Assembly: GCF_004785685.1 (NCBI RefSeq)
Contig: NZ_SRPF01000002.1
Coordinates: forward strand, 496,001 to 560,000
DNA length: 64,000 bases
Direction of reading: 5' to 3'
Source: Marinobacter confluentis
Lineage (GTDB): Bacteria > Pseudomonadota > Gammaproteobacteria > Pseudomonadales > Oleiphilaceae
This document shows, in pieces, positions 42,301 to 51,264 of the stretch. The stretch's first letter is position 1; every line of letters starts with the position of its first letter. Made by a program: the position numbers and the translations under genes. The notes beneath the pieces are model-generated. The model was not told the origin of the DNA. It saw only the letters and a program-made list of their open reading frames with translations, and searched no databases.

Positions 42301-44337
42301 ATGGGTAGTGAAATGAGCACGACATCCATTCTCGATATCCAGAATCTGTCCGTGGATATTCCAACCGACTCCAGCACGCTGCATGCGGTAAGAGGCATCA
42401 GCCTGGAGCTGAACCGGGGCGAAACCCTGGGCATTGTTGGCGAATCCGGTTCCGGTAAATCCATGACCGCCCTGGCACTGATGAACCTGCTTCCGCCCGC
42501 AGCTAAACGCTCGGCCGGCTGCATCAGTTTCGAGGGCAGCGACCTGACCCACGCCACCGAGCAAGAGCTGGCCAGCAAGATTCGCGGCCAACGCATCGGC
42601 ATGATCTTCCAGGAGCCGATGACCAGCCTGAACCCGGTGTATTCCATTGGCCGCCAGCTCAAGGAAACCATGACCCTGCATCGCAAGGTGTCGGAATCTG
42701 AAGCGGAAAAACGCGCCATTTATCTACTGGAGAAAGTCGGCCTGCCTGACCCGGCCAGCCGCCTGAAGCAGTATCCCCATGAGCTTTCCGGCGGCCAGCG
42801 CCAGCGGGTAATGATTGCCATGGCGCTGATGAACGAGCCGGAACTGCTGATCGCCGATGAACCGACAACGGCACTGGACGTGACTATTCAGGCCCAGATT
42901 CTTCATCTGCTGAGGGAACTGCAGCAGGAATTCGGCATGTCCATGATCCTGATCACCCACGACCTGGGTGTCGTCTCGCGAGCGGCCGACCATATCGCTG
43001 TGATGTACGCCGGCGATATTGTAGAAACCGGCAGAACCGCCGAGGTGCTTGAAGATCCGCGCCACCCCTACACCCAGGGCCTGCTTGAGTGCGTGCCCGG
43101 CTATCGCGGCACTTCCCAGCAGCGCCTGGGCGCCATTCCCGGTATTGTCCCGGCGATGACCGGCACCATTAGCGGTTGTGCGTTCGCATCCCGCTGCCCA
43201 CGAGCGGCGGATATCTGCAAAACCGACACGCCGCCCACCAAAGCTCTGCAGCAGGGGCGCTATTTCGTCTGCCATGAGCCGAACATTCAGACCCCGGAAA
43301 ACACCGCTAACACGGCACGAGAGGCAGCAAACCAGACGCCGGAAGATTCTGCCCTCAAAAAAGGCGAACCGATACTGACGGTCGACGGCGTCAGCTGCAC
43401 CTTCATGGTCCGCCGTGGGCTGTTTGGCAAACGCAAGCCGCTTCAGGCCATGGACAACGTCAGCCTGACCCTGAACAAGGGCGAAGTACTGGCCCTGGTG
43501 GGCGAATCCGGCTGCGGCAAATCCACCCTGACCCGCACCATCATGGGACTTCAGAAGCCGGATTCCGGTTCCGTAACCCTCAATGGCAGGCGCATTGAAA
43601 ACCTGCCACCCATGGAGCGGGCGCGGATGATTCAGCCGATTTTCCAGGACCCCTATTCGTCACTGAACCCGCGCAAGACCATTGGTGAAATCATCACCAA
43701 GCCATTGGCCGTGCACCGCATCGGCAGCCGTCAGGAACAGCACGCCCAGGCCCGCAGGATCATGGAACTTGTGGGCTTGCCAACACGGGTATTCAACAGC
43801 TACCCGGACCAGCTTTCAGGCGGCCAGCGCCAGCGCGCTGCCATTGGCCGGGCGCTGATCATGAATCCGGAAGTAGTGATCTGTGACGAGCCCACGTCGG
43901 CGCTGGACGTGTCAGTCCAGGCCCAGATTCTGAACCTGCTGCTGGATCTGCGGGACGAGATGGACCTGACCTACCTGTTTGTGACTCACAACCTGTCGGT
44001 TGTGCAGCACATGGCCGACCGGGTGGCGGTGATGTATCTGGGCGAGATCGTTGAATGCGGCGATCGGGATCAGGTTATGACCGATCCCAAACACCCCTAC
44101 ACACACGCGCTGATGGACTCTGCCCTAAGCATTTCCCCGGGTGAAACCGTGCCAGATCCTGGCCTTGCCGGAGACTTTCCGAACCCGATGAACCGTCCCA
44201 GCGGCTGCCCGTTCCACCCTCGCTGCCCATTGGCAGACCAGCAGTGCCGGGAACAGGCCCCGGGGCCGGAACTGATTGATAACACGCTGGTTCAGTGCTG
44301 GAAGGCAAAAACTTCCGGCAGCCAGCTGAAATCCTGA
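42301..44337 (+). CDS. Fused dipeptide-type ABC ATPase (DppD-DppF)
   Basis: A 678-residue double ATPase combining what are usually two genes. The first nucleotide-binding domain (about 5-270) has Walker [24 protein letters not shown] and [13 protein letters not shown], then the CxxRCP-type oligopeptide loop ([14 protein letters not shown]). The second (about 355-620) has [23 protein letters not shown] and [12 protein letters not shown], followed by a second [14 protein letters not shown]. Both sites keep all catalytic motifs. It energises the importer formed by the two preceding permeases. ATG 42301 follows the previous stop by one base; a second in-frame ATG four codons in is possible. Confidence 0.95.
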   Translation: MGSEMSTTSILDIQNLSVDIPTDSSTLHAVRGISLELNRGETLGIVGESGSGKSMTALALMNLLPPAAKRSAGCISFEGSDLTHATEQELASKIRGQRIGMIFQEPMTSLNPVYSIGRQLKETMTLHRKVSESEAEKRAIYLLEKVGLPDPASRLKQYPHELSGGQRQRVMIAMALMNEPELLIADEPTTALDVTIQAQILHLLRELQQEFGMSMILITHDLGVVSRAADHIAVMYAGDIVETGRTAEVLEDPRHPYTQGLLECVPGYRGTSQQRLGAIPGIVPAMTGTISGCAFASRCPRAADICKTDTPPTKALQQGRYFVCHEPNIQTPENTANTAREAANQTPEDSALKKGEPILTVDGVSCTFMVRRGLFGKRKPLQAMDNVSLTLNKGEVLALVGESGCGKSTLTRTIMGLQKPDSGSVTLNGRRIENLPPMERARMIQPIFQDPYSSLNPRKTIGEIITKPLAVHRIGSRQEQHAQARRIMELVGLPTRVFNSYPDQLSGGQRQRAAIGRALIMNPEVVICDEPTSALDVSVQAQILNLLLDLRDEMDLTYLFVTHNLSVVQHMADRVAVMYLGEIVECGDRDQVMTDPKHPYTHALMDSALSISPGETVPDPGLAGDFPNPMNRPSGCPFHPRCPLADQQCREQAPGPELIDNTLVQCWKAKTSGSQLKS

Positions 44338-44365
44338 ACCAACAACAATACCGAGGACCTGCCCC

Positions 44366-45439
44366 ATGAAACTCATTGCGTTACTGCTTGTCGGGCTCAT
44401 CTCCCTGCTTTCAGGCTGCGCCTCCGTTCAGCCTGATGAAGCCGCCTACGCTGAGGACTCCGACCTGTTCCAGCCTGCAACCTTCGAAAGCTACGGCTCT
44501 TTCGTGGTGTCAGCCGGCACCGAGAGCAAGCCGGTGAATATGCGGCTTTGGTACGCCCGGCCCGACAAGGTTGAAGCCGACACCCCGGTGGTCATGGTCA
44601 TGCACGGCGCCCGCCGGGACGCCAACACCTACCGGGATTACTGGGGCACCTATGCCAAGCGCCACAATGCGCTGATCATTGCTCCGGAGTTTTCCCAGGA
44701 TAACTTCCCCACTGGCTGGGGTTACCAGTCCGGTAACTGGGTTACCGCCGATTCTGCCTCTTACGATGAATCCAAAGGCCAGCGCAATCCGCCTGAGGAA
44801 TCGTCTTTCGCGGCCCTCGAGCGGGTCTTCGACGCCGTAAAAAACCAGTTTGCCCTGAATGCAGAAACCTACGACATCTGGGGCCACGGCAGTGGTGCCC
44901 AGTTCGTCCACCGCATGGTCATGATGTGGCCACAGGCCCGTATTGGCACTGCCGTAGCAGCAAACGCCGGCAGCTACACCTTTCCGGACTGGACGCTGCC
45001 GCTTCGGTATGGCCTGAAGAACACAGGTATCGAGCCTGAGGATCTCAAGCCTGCCTACAAGCACAGGCTGGTCATCATGCTCGGAACTGAAGACAACGAC
45101 CCATCCCACCGCCTGCTGAGCCAGCTTGATATTGCCCTTGCACAGGGCGCACACCGGTTCGAAAAAGGACAGAACTTTTACAAGGTCAACAAAGCTCAGG
45201 CCGAAAAACTGAACACCGAATACAACTGGGAGATTCAGACCGTTTACGGCATCGCTCACAGCGGCCAGAAGATGGCGAAAGCCGGCGCCGAGTTCCTGCT
45301 TCAGGGCAAAACCGAAAAGGCGCTTTTCTCTGACGACGGCGGGAGCAACCGACAGGACGACCAGGAAGACAGCGGCGAAGGTCCGGAAAGCAGCAGACTT
45401 CTGAAAGGCTCGGACGACGGCGAAGTTTCCCCGTTCTGA
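44366..45439 (+). CDS. Alpha/beta hydrolase lipoprotein (esterase/poly(3-hydroxyalkanoate)-depolymerase-like)
   Basis: A 357-residue lipoprotein with lipobox LISLLSGC (Cys about residue 18) and an alpha/beta hydrolase domain. The oxyanion region is MVMHGARRDANTYRDYW, the nucleophile elbow GHGSGAQFVHRM (Ser), and the acidic residue lies in MLGTEDND. Overall it resembles the family annotated as polyhydroxyalkanoate-depolymerase-like esterases. The C-terminal 35 residues are Asp/Gly/Ser-rich and probably disordered. Placed last in the ABC importer operon (28 bases after the ATPase), it may release the transported compound from a larger ester or amide outside the inner membrane (inference). Confidence 0.8.
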   Translation: MKLIALLLVGLISLLSGCASVQPDEAAYAEDSDLFQPATFESYGSFVVSAGTESKPVNMRLWYARPDKVEADTPVVMVMHGARRDANTYRDYWGTYAKRHNALIIAPEFSQDNFPTGWGYQSGNWVTADSASYDESKGQRNPPEESSFAALERVFDAVKNQFALNAETYDIWGHGSGAQFVHRMVMMWPQARIGTAVAANAGSYTFPDWTLPLRYGLKNTGIEPEDLKPAYKHRLVIMLGTEDNDPSHRLLSQLDIALAQGAHRFEKGQNFYKVNKAQAEKLNTEYNWEIQTVYGIAHSGQKMAKAGAEFLLQGKTEKALFSDDGGSNRQDDQEDSGEGPESSRLLKGSDDGEVSPF

Positions 45440-45451
45440 CAACAAGCAACC

Positions 45452-46270
45452 ATGAGCGAAGTAACCATTATGGACAATCAAATGCCCCGGTCGATCATCC
45501 GCCTGTCGCATGGTCGTCTCAGCTACCTGGAAAATGGCAGTGGTGAACCCGTGTTATTCCTTCACGGCCTGAATGGCAATGGTTCAAGCTGGGTGGGCCA
45601 GCTCACCGCCCTGGCACCGTCACTGAAAATGTGGGCCTGGGATGCCCCTGGCTATGGCGAATCCGACGTTGCCGGTGATTCCGTGGCCGATCTGGCGCAA
45701 GTGGCGATCGAATTTCTGGCGTCCTGCCATTCCGGCCCGGTGAATATTGTGGGTCACTCGATGGGCGGCCTGGTGGCGATGAAAATCGCGATTCTGAAAC
45801 CCGGCCTGGTCAAACGCCTGATTCTGTCCTGTACCCATCCGGGCCACGGCCTGTCGCCCTCTGATGGCGCCAACGAGCGCTATCAGCGTCGGCTGCGGGA
45901 GCTGGAGGAACTGCCAAAAATGGAATATGGCAGGCGGCGCGCCAAAGGCATGCTGCCAGCGAACACCAGCGAGGCGCTATTCCAGAAAGTGGCCAGTATC
46001 GCCGCAGAATCGCGTCCGGAAGGTGTTGTAAATGCGGCCTGGGCGATCCAGACCGCGAACCTGGTGCCAGAGCTGGATCAGATTCAGGCCCCCACTCTGG
46101 TCATCACCTGCGACAAGGATGCGGTAGCGCCCTTGGCCAAAGCCCAGCCACTGCTGGACAACATTGGAAATGTAAGGCATCTCGAGCTCAGAGGTCTGGG
46201 CCACGCGCCCTACATTGAAGATCCGCGCCGCTTCAACGCCGCCGTGTCAGATTTTCTGCTGGGCGTCTAG
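45452..46270 (+). CDS. Alpha/beta hydrolase
   Basis: A 272-residue cytoplasmic alpha/beta hydrolase: oxyanion HG in LFLHGLNGNGSSW, nucleophile elbow VGHSMGGLVAMK, an Asp in VITCDKDAVAP and the His in GLGHAPYIEDP. It is similar in size and layout to 3-oxoadipate enol-lactonases and aryl esterases; no substrate can be deduced. It follows the lipoprotein hydrolase by 12 bases, so it is probably the end of the ABC importer operon. ATG 45452 and an in-frame ATG at 45470 are both possible starts, neither with a strong ribosome site. Confidence 0.85.
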   Translation: MSEVTIMDNQMPRSIIRLSHGRLSYLENGSGEPVLFLHGLNGNGSSWVGQLTALAPSLKMWAWDAPGYGESDVAGDSVADLAQVAIEFLASCHSGPVNIVGHSMGGLVAMKIAILKPGLVKRLILSCTHPGHGLSPSDGANERYQRRLRELEELPKMEYGRRRAKGMLPANTSEALFQKVASIAAESRPEGVVNAAWAIQTANLVPELDQIQAPTLVITCDKDAVAPLAKAQPLLDNIGNVRHLELRGLGHAPYIEDPRRFNAAVSDFLLGV

Positions 46271-46287
46271 CGGCGCTGGTGGCCGGC

Positions 46288-46986
46288 TCAGTCCTGCAGG
46301 CCCAGGCTCTCGCCATCTTTCAGTATGCAGCGGTCCAGCAGTTCCAGATACTCCGCCTTGGCCTTGACCTTGGTCTGGGCGTGAGCCTTCATGTTCAGCT
46401 GTTTGAACTGCTGGGCCACTTCATTGGCACGAGCCATCAGGGTGTCAGGCTCAACCGCCTCGTCCAGGAAACCGGCTTCGATGGCGCCGGTGGGGCTGTA
46501 GATTTCGGCATTAACAACCGAACGATAGAAATGCGCAGGGGCAAGACGGTGACGTGCGATCTCGATGCCGGCGTGGTGCATGGTCATGCCAATAGCCACT
46601 TCATTCAGGCCGAGCTTGAAGCTACCCTGGATACCAATGCGGTAATCCACAGACAGCATCACGAACGCGCCCTTGGCAATGGCGTGGCCGCTGCAGGCAC
46701 CGATGACCGGAAGCGGAAACGCCGCCAGCCGCCGCGTGAAGGTGGAACCCACAGTGACCAGCGCCGTAGCCTCTTTCGGACCCTTCTGCATTTCCTTGAG
46801 ATCATAACCGCCGGAGAAAATGCCAGGCTGGCCTGTGAGAATCACCACCGCCTTGTCCTGCTCAGCACGGTCCAGAGCCGTGTTCAGCGCTGCAAAAACC
46901 TCGTGGCTGAGGGCGTTTGCCTTGCCGTTGCTGATGGAAATGGTGGCTACGCCGTCGTTCAGTTGGTAATTAACAAGATCCGTCAC
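46288..46986 (-). CDS. Enoyl-CoA hydratase/isomerase (crotonase) family protein
   Basis: A 232-residue crotonase-fold protein. The oxyanion residues are in AVVILTGQPGIFSGGYDLKEM and SGHAIAKGAFVMLSVDYRIG, and the family segment LNEVAIGMTM follows. Where classic hydratases have two Glu, this has only E of the LNEVAIG stretch and an Ala-rich site, so hydratase activity is uncertain; thioesterase or isomerase activity is equally likely. GTG start with AGGG seven bases upstream. It faces the hydrolase gene 17 bases away. Confidence 0.86.
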   Translation of the reverse strand: MTDLVNYQLNDGVATISISNGKANALSHEVFAALNTALDRAEQDKAVVILTGQPGIFSGGYDLKEMQKGPKEATALVTVGSTFTRRLAAFPLPVIGACSGHAIAKGAFVMLSVDYRIGIQGSFKLGLNEVAIGMTMHHAGIEIARHRLAPAHFYRSVVNAEIYSPTGAIEAGFLDEAVEPDTLMARANEVAQQFKQLNMKAHAQTKVKAKAEYLELLDRCILKDGESLGLQD

Positions 46987-47073
46987 CGGCTGTCCCTCTC
47001 GCTTGGATAGAATTCGAAAGGCTGAACTTTGCCAGCTTCTGCACCGGGTCTCAATGTTTTCGTTCTGGCGCCG

Positions 47074-48039
47074 CTACCAGCCCTGAGCCCCGCGTTTCAG
47101 CCAGTCGTGCACGAAAACCAGCTTTTCCCGGGCCACCGGCGACAGGGTAAACGGATAAAGATCCGACAGCCCCATGGAACGATTCACGTGATTGATCCTG
47201 ACCGTCAGTTGCGACGCGATGTGAATCAGTCTGTTTGAGTCCATCTCCGAATAGGGGTCCCATTTATAATCCGGCAATTCCGGGGAACCCAGTTCCGAGG
47301 CAACGGCGCTGTCTGCTATATCGGTCAGGTGCAGCAGATGTGCAGCGGTTTCAGCCCAGTCTTCATGGGGGTGCGCAGACGCATAGCTGGTCAGGTAGCG
47401 CTGGCGCCACTCGACCGGCGGGCCATTCTCGTAATGGCGCTGGAGCGAAGCGGAGTAGTCAGCCCGTTCGTCACCAAACCTCTCACGGAACTCATTGAGA
47501 AAATCCTCCCTCAGGCTCAGGCGCCACCAGAGCATGTGGGATATCTCGTGGCGCATGTGGCCTATCATCGTACGATAGGGCTCATCCAGAGCCTTGCGGC
47601 GGGTGGTGCTGATCAGTGGGTCCGCCTCTGCCACGCTGATGGTCACCACGCCATTGCCATGGCCCATCTGTACCGGCATCACACCCTCGGCAAGCATATG
47701 GAAAACCGGGCGTGTGCCCGGGTCTTCCGGCCGGAACCAGTGCCAGCGGCCAAGATTGTCCAGCACCCAGCGTTTGGCGGCCTCGGTTTCGGCCCAGTTG
47801 GGAATGGCGTTTTCAATACTGGGGTCCGGAGCCAGCGCGGTCATGGCGCAGGACCGGCAGAAAGCCCCCTCTTCGGGCGCGATCCAGTTGCAGCCGATTC
47901 TTTCCCGGTTGGCACAGAAGGGCGGCATAGGCACAAAAGCCCTGGCCTGGGGATCGTATGCCACCGGCATGCCTTCCGACGTCGTCAGGTTGTCAAACCA
48001 GAGCCCGCCGGACCCGATAGGATTGGAAAAAACCAACAT
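47074..48039 (-). CDS. Zinc-binding metallopeptidase-like protein with zinc ribbon
   Basis: A 321-residue protein of the putative zinc-binding metallopeptidase family (DUF2248/PF10005 type). An N-terminal zinc-ribbon-like part has four Cys (FCANRERIGCNW and FCRSCAM, about residues 42-66), and the catalytic domain shows HMRHEISHMLWW with the HExxH zinc site (about residue 165) and a downstream Glu-rich ASAHPHEDWAETAAHLLH that supplies the third ligand. It is cytoplasmic, has no signal peptide, and often occurs near transglutaminase or peptide-ligase genes elsewhere; none is seen here. Confidence 0.85.
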   Translation of the reverse strand: MLVFSNPIGSGGLWFDNLTTSEGMPVAYDPQARAFVPMPPFCANRERIGCNWIAPEEGAFCRSCAMTALAPDPSIENAIPNWAETEAAKRWVLDNLGRWHWFRPEDPGTRPVFHMLAEGVMPVQMGHGNGVVTISVAEADPLISTTRRKALDEPYRTMIGHMRHEISHMLWWRLSLREDFLNEFRERFGDERADYSASLQRHYENGPPVEWRQRYLTSYASAHPHEDWAETAAHLLHLTDIADSAVASELGSPELPDYKWDPYSEMDSNRLIHIASQLTVRINHVNRSMGLSDLYPFTLSPVAREKLVFVHDWLKRGAQGW

Positions 48040-48128
48040 AGCAATTACTCTTCGTCGCTGAATGCAGGGCGATGAAATTCTGCCTCCCAGACAGCCTTTT
48101 TCACCCCCATTTCAATCGTTCTGGCTTC

Positions 48129-48506
48129 TCACTCGCCAAGCAGGCGGGACTGTTGCACAAGACAGTCCATCATGGTGACAGAAAGATCACGAAAGGTCTG
48201 TTCGGACCCGATCAAAGCGGGGAAACGGTCGGCCATTGCCCGGCGACAGGATGGTTCTTTTGATTCGCTGGCCGCCATGCAGTCAGCATGCTCGCGGCTG
48301 TCCTCTGGCAGACCCGTGGCTTCTTCGCAAAGCCTTGGCAACTGCTCCGTTATCCAGTCAACGGCTGAGCCGCGCTCTACCGGGTTGGCCGACAGGTTGG
48401 CAAAACGGCTTGCATCCAGCGGTGCTGCCGGCTCACGGGTCTGACTCCAGAGCACAAAGGCAAGGGCTGACGACACCAAAATCACGGTAGCCGTGGGGAA
48501 TTTCAT
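48129..48506 (-). CDS. Hypothetical membrane-anchored or secreted protein
   Basis: A 125-residue protein I do not recognise. One N-terminal hydrophobic segment (residues 5-20) is followed by a polar, helical domain with three Cys (LCEEATG, ADCMAASESKEPSCRRAM) and a fourth near the end (MMDCLVQQ), which could form two disulfides in the periplasm. Codon use is like its neighbours. The start is ATG 48506 with a weak ribosome site. It is near, but separate from, the metallopeptidase gene. Confidence 0.6.
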   Translation of the reverse strand: MKFPTATVILVSSALAFVLWSQTREPAAPLDASRFANLSANPVERGSAVDWITEQLPRLCEEATGLPEDSREHADCMAASESKEPSCRRAMADRFPALIGSEQTFRDLSVTMMDCLVQQSRLLGE

Positions 48507-48577
48507 GGGCGCATCCGGTATGGAAATTATTCAGAGATCATAAAGACATACCGCGCCGGATGCCAACCAGGCAGGTT

Positions 48578-48871
48578 TCAGTATTTACCCATAGACAGCC
48601 GTTCCCAGCGGGTTTTGGTACAAGCGGTGCTTTCGACGGTTTTCTGCTTGGTCCAGACAGTGTCTCCGTTCTGCTGGCCTTCCTTCCAACTTTCAGTGAC
48701 CTCAACACAGAAACCCGGCTGATCAGGCAGGGCCTTGACCACCGTTCTGGGATAACCTTCAGGCCTGTCGCCAACCACCGTGTCGCCCGGATCCTGGGAC
48801 ACAATGGTCCTGGGCTGTGCCGAGCACCCTACCAGGGCAAAGGCAACAAGCATCATCATCAGATATTTCAT
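48578..48871 (-). CDS. Small hypothetical lipoprotein
   Basis: A 97-residue lipoprotein: lipobox AFALVGC (Cys about residue 16), then a short domain with two Cys (GFCVEV and STACTKTRW) that may pair. I know no family for it. ATG 48871 has AAGGAG six bases upstream, so the seven-codon upstream extension of the frame is not used. Confidence 0.7.
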   Translation of the reverse strand: MKYLMMMLVAFALVGCSAQPRTIVSQDPGDTVVGDRPEGYPRTVVKALPDQPGFCVEVTESWKEGQQNGDTVWTKQKTVESTACTKTRWERLSMGKY

Positions 48872-48961
48872 TCCGTACTCCTTTGGATTCATTCTGAGCC
48901 CGGTTGGACCCCTTAAATAACAAAGGGTTCCGTTAACAGAGCGACACAGGTTTCTAGCCCT

Positions 48962-49285
48962 TCAGCCAAAATACCCTTCTATCCACTGAAACAGCTTGTG
49001 AGCATCCATCTGCGAGAAGGCCATGCTCTGGAAGTCGTTGCCGACCTCTTCTTCGATGGTAATAAACTGGTAAAGTAAGACCCCCGGCTGCTCATCGTGC
49101 AGAATCAACGTGATACGGCGGCGGGTGCGCAGGCAGTCGATGGTCATCACATCGGCAGGAATACCGGTATCACGCATGCCACGGCGCACCTCCACAACCG
49201 GATTAATGTGCTCATGGGCGGCCTGGATGCGGGCGTGGGCATCGCTGGCCATATCAGACAGTGTTTTCAGCGGATCCTCAGACAT
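48962..49285 (-). CDS. Conserved hypothetical protein
   Basis: A 107-residue soluble protein without signal peptide or membrane helix. The first half is helical (DPLKTLSDMASDAHARIQAAHEHINP), the second an alternating strand region (DVMTIDCLRTRRRITLILHDEQPGVLLYQFITIEEEVG) ending in a helix with HKLFQWIEGYFG. I cannot name a family. It has normal codon use and sits just upstream of, and divergent from, the DUF3185 gene. Confidence 0.65.
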   Translation of the reverse strand: MSEDPLKTLSDMASDAHARIQAAHEHINPVVEVRRGMRDTGIPADVMTIDCLRTRRRITLILHDEQPGVLLYQFITIEEEVGNDFQSMAFSQMDAHKLFQWIEGYFG

Positions 49286-49319
49286 ACAATCAAAACCTGT
49301 TATCTAGGCGGTAAACATT

Positions 49320-49523
49320 ATGGGAAATCAGAAACTTGTCGGCGTTGTTCTGCTGGTTGTCGGCGCCATCCTGCTCTACTTCGGGTATCAGTCATCCCAG
49401 TCAGTGGGCGGCCAGATCACAGAATCACTGACCGGCCGGTTTACCGATGAAACCATGTGGTACCTGATTGGTGGCGCCGCGGCCGTTGCTGCCGGTGCCT
49501 TCATGGCGTTTTTCAAGAAGTAG
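49320..49523 (+). CDS. DUF3185 small membrane protein
   Basis: A 67-residue protein with two hydrophobic helices (VGVVLLVVGAILLYFGYQ and YLIGGAAAVAAGAFMAFF) joined by a polar loop with SLTGRFTDETMW. This is the DUF3185 pattern, a small inner-membrane family of unknown role common in gammaproteobacteria. Confidence 0.85.
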   Translation: MGNQKLVGVVLLVVGAILLYFGYQSSQSVGGQITESLTGRFTDETMWYLIGGAAAVAAGAFMAFFKK

Positions 49524-49560
49524 CCGGCCCGGCGGTTGAGAGCTGAGGCACCGCCGTGCC

Positions 49561-50178
49561 TCAGTCCGGCCGCGGAACGTTCAGGATCTCGCCGAGGGTG
49601 CCATATTCGCTGCCACCCAGGCGGGCAATCGGGTCGATGCCTTTGGCATCAAAGACGAAGCGCCCCCGCTCGTTGATGGTAGCAACCCGATCATCAACGA
49701 AAACCTGCTTGATGTCCCCGAACACCAGGGACTGGGGCGTATCGCCCATTTCAATCACTTCCCGCAGCTCACAGTAAAGGGCTACCGGACAACCCTCAAC
49801 CCGGGGCATGGGCCATCCTTCATCCTGCACCAGTTTGAGATCCAGCTCGTCCAGCTCTGACTGTCCATGGTCCAGATGCCGGGATGAGAGGGTCATGGCC
49901 CGGGCATGGCTCTGATCGCCAATATGCACCACAAACTGTTTACGGGTTTCGATATTAACCCGGGTGTCCTTGAAAACGCCGTCAGCGGGCTTCTTGCCCA
50001 CCGATACCATCAGAATAGGCGGTTTGCTGGTTACCACCGTGAAAAACGAATAAGGCGCCAGGTTGAAGTCATCCCCGGGGTTCCTGGACAGCACCCAGGC
50101 CACTGGCCGGGGAATAATGGCCTGGGTCAGGATTGGGTGAATGTGACTGGCATCTATCGTGGAGAGATCAATAAGCAT
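49561..50178 (-). CDS. Flavin reductase-like (FMN-binding) family protein
   Basis: A 205-residue FMN-binding split-barrel protein of the flavin reductase family. Landmarks are the opening IIPRPVAWVLSRN, FNLAPYSFFTVVTSKPPILMVSVG for FMN contacts and DTRVNIETRKQFVVHI. Members reduce flavin with NAD(P)H or bind FMN as monooxygenase partners; there is no partner oxygenase beside it. ATG 50178 has GGAG six bases upstream; the ten-codon extension upstream lacks one. Confidence 0.88.
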   Translation of the reverse strand: MLIDLSTIDASHIHPILTQAIIPRPVAWVLSRNPGDDFNLAPYSFFTVVTSKPPILMVSVGKKPADGVFKDTRVNIETRKQFVVHIGDQSHARAMTLSSRHLDHGQSELDELDLKLVQDEGWPMPRVEGCPVALYCELREVIEMGDTPQSLVFGDIKQVFVDDRVATINERGRFVFDAKGIDPIARLGGSEYGTLGEILNVPRPD

Positions 50179-50278
50179 AGGTAGCTCCGTTAATACAAAT
50201 CGATGCAAAGTTTAACCTGACAACTTGGCCCCTGCCGCTTTAACCTCAAGTTTTGTTGTCTGGTTGAGGTTATAACCG

Positions 50279-50779
50279 ATGAATTCCCGGCCTGCGTTTC
50301 CCCTCCTGGTACTGATTATTCTGCTTGGGCTTGGCGGCTGCGCCAGCCATCAACAGCTTCCTGCCGCGACTGATACAGGCTGGAAACCGGCGCAGAACGC
50401 CACACCTGAATCGGCGGTGGCAAACAGTCTCTGGCGGGTTTTCGAGCGTTACGAGGGCACGCCCTACCAATATGGCGGAATGTCAGACAGCGGGTTCGAT
50501 TGCTCGGGGTTCATTGCAACGGCGTTTGATGAAGCTCTGGGGCGCCAGTTACCTAGAACAACCTCTCAGATGCTGGCCACCGGCAAAACAGTCCCACCTG
50601 ACCAGCTCCAGCCCGGCGACCTGGTATTTTTCCGGATCAAGGGTAAGGACCAGCATGCGGGGATCTACATGGGGGAGGACAAGTTCATTCACTCATCCAC
50701 ATCCCTGGGCGTCACCCGCTCATCCCTGAACGGGTACTACTGGCGAAACCGACTCAGCCAGGTCAGGCGGTTTGAATAA
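50279..50779 (+). CDS. NlpC/P60-family peptidoglycan endopeptidase lipoprotein
   Basis: A 166-residue lipoprotein with lipobox LLGLGGC (Cys about residue 21) and an NlpC/P60 domain: catalytic Cys in GFDCSGFIATAF, His in KDQHAGIYMGEDKFIHSS. It cleaves peptide stems of peptidoglycan in the periplasm, as Spr/MepS and NlpC do. GAGG nine bases before ATG 50279. Confidence 0.93.
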   Translation: MNSRPAFPLLVLIILLGLGGCASHQQLPAATDTGWKPAQNATPESAVANSLWRVFERYEGTPYQYGGMSDSGFDCSGFIATAFDEALGRQLPRTTSQMLATGKTVPPDQLQPGDLVFFRIKGKDQHAGIYMGEDKFIHSSTSLGVTRSSLNGYYWRNRLSQVRRFE

Positions 50780-50826
50780 GACTGGCTAACCGGCCGATCA
50801 GATCAACTCGCACCTGAAAATAAAAA

Positions 50827-50863
50827 GCCCGCTCGCCAAAATCGCTGTAAAAAACGGGCGGGC
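50827..50863 (-). terminator. Possible minus-strand terminator hairpin
   Basis: GCCCGCTCG (50827-50835) and CGGGCGGGC (50855-50863) pair over nine bases with one imperfect pair and a 19-base loop. Read on the minus strand the stem is followed by a U-rich tail (TTTTTATTTT). No minus-strand gene upstream is seen, so it would end an antisense or small RNA, or act only as a 3' barrier for the NlpC gene. Confidence 0.35.
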
Positions 50864-50918
50864 ACGTGAACCTTTCGTGGGCGCCGGTCTGTGCGCTGAC
50901 ATACACAGAGGGCGTTAG

Positions 50919-50946
50919 ATGCAATTCAGATGCAATTCAGATGCAA
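50919..50946. repeat. Short tandem repeat, 11-base unit
   Basis: ATGCAATTCAG occurs twice in tandem (50919-50929, 50930-50940) and a third copy begins (ATGCAA). The 11-base period puts each copy on the same face of the helix, as in iterated protein-binding sites. Confidence 0.6.
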
Positions 50947-51264
50947 GATGAAATAAGACTGATAATCACCGAATAACTTCAGCAAATCTTTTAGGAAAGG
51001 CGCACTATGTTCGGTAACGTACAGAGGCCATCATTAATTGCTGTATCCTGAATGCACTTTGGTTCACGTGGACAGCAGGGAGCAGCCGCATACGGGTTCT
51101 GGACCGCAGTGAGCTGGAGCGCCGAAGCTGCGAGTGTTATCAGGTCGTCAAGAAGGAATCCGACAGATTGCTGCCGGCAACCCGGCTCTGAGTGAGCTTG
51201 CGTACAGACTCAATAAAACCAGAAGCCCAGCATTGGTAGTAGCGGACACCACAGGGAGATACTG

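Larger units (their letters stand above)
50780..51264. other. 485-base gap without a supported gene
   Basis: There is no open frame with a start signal on either strand. Contents: an inverted repeat (50827-50863), three copies of an 11-base tandem repeat (50919-50946), and then AT-rich followed by unremarkable sequence up to the GGDEF gene, which has its ribosome site GGGAG seven bases before 51265. A promoter for that gene must lie here. Confidence 0.6.

Noticed and set aside
50919..50946. CRISPR-like repeats
   Set aside because: The unit is 11 bases in direct tandem without spacers; no cas genes are in the window.
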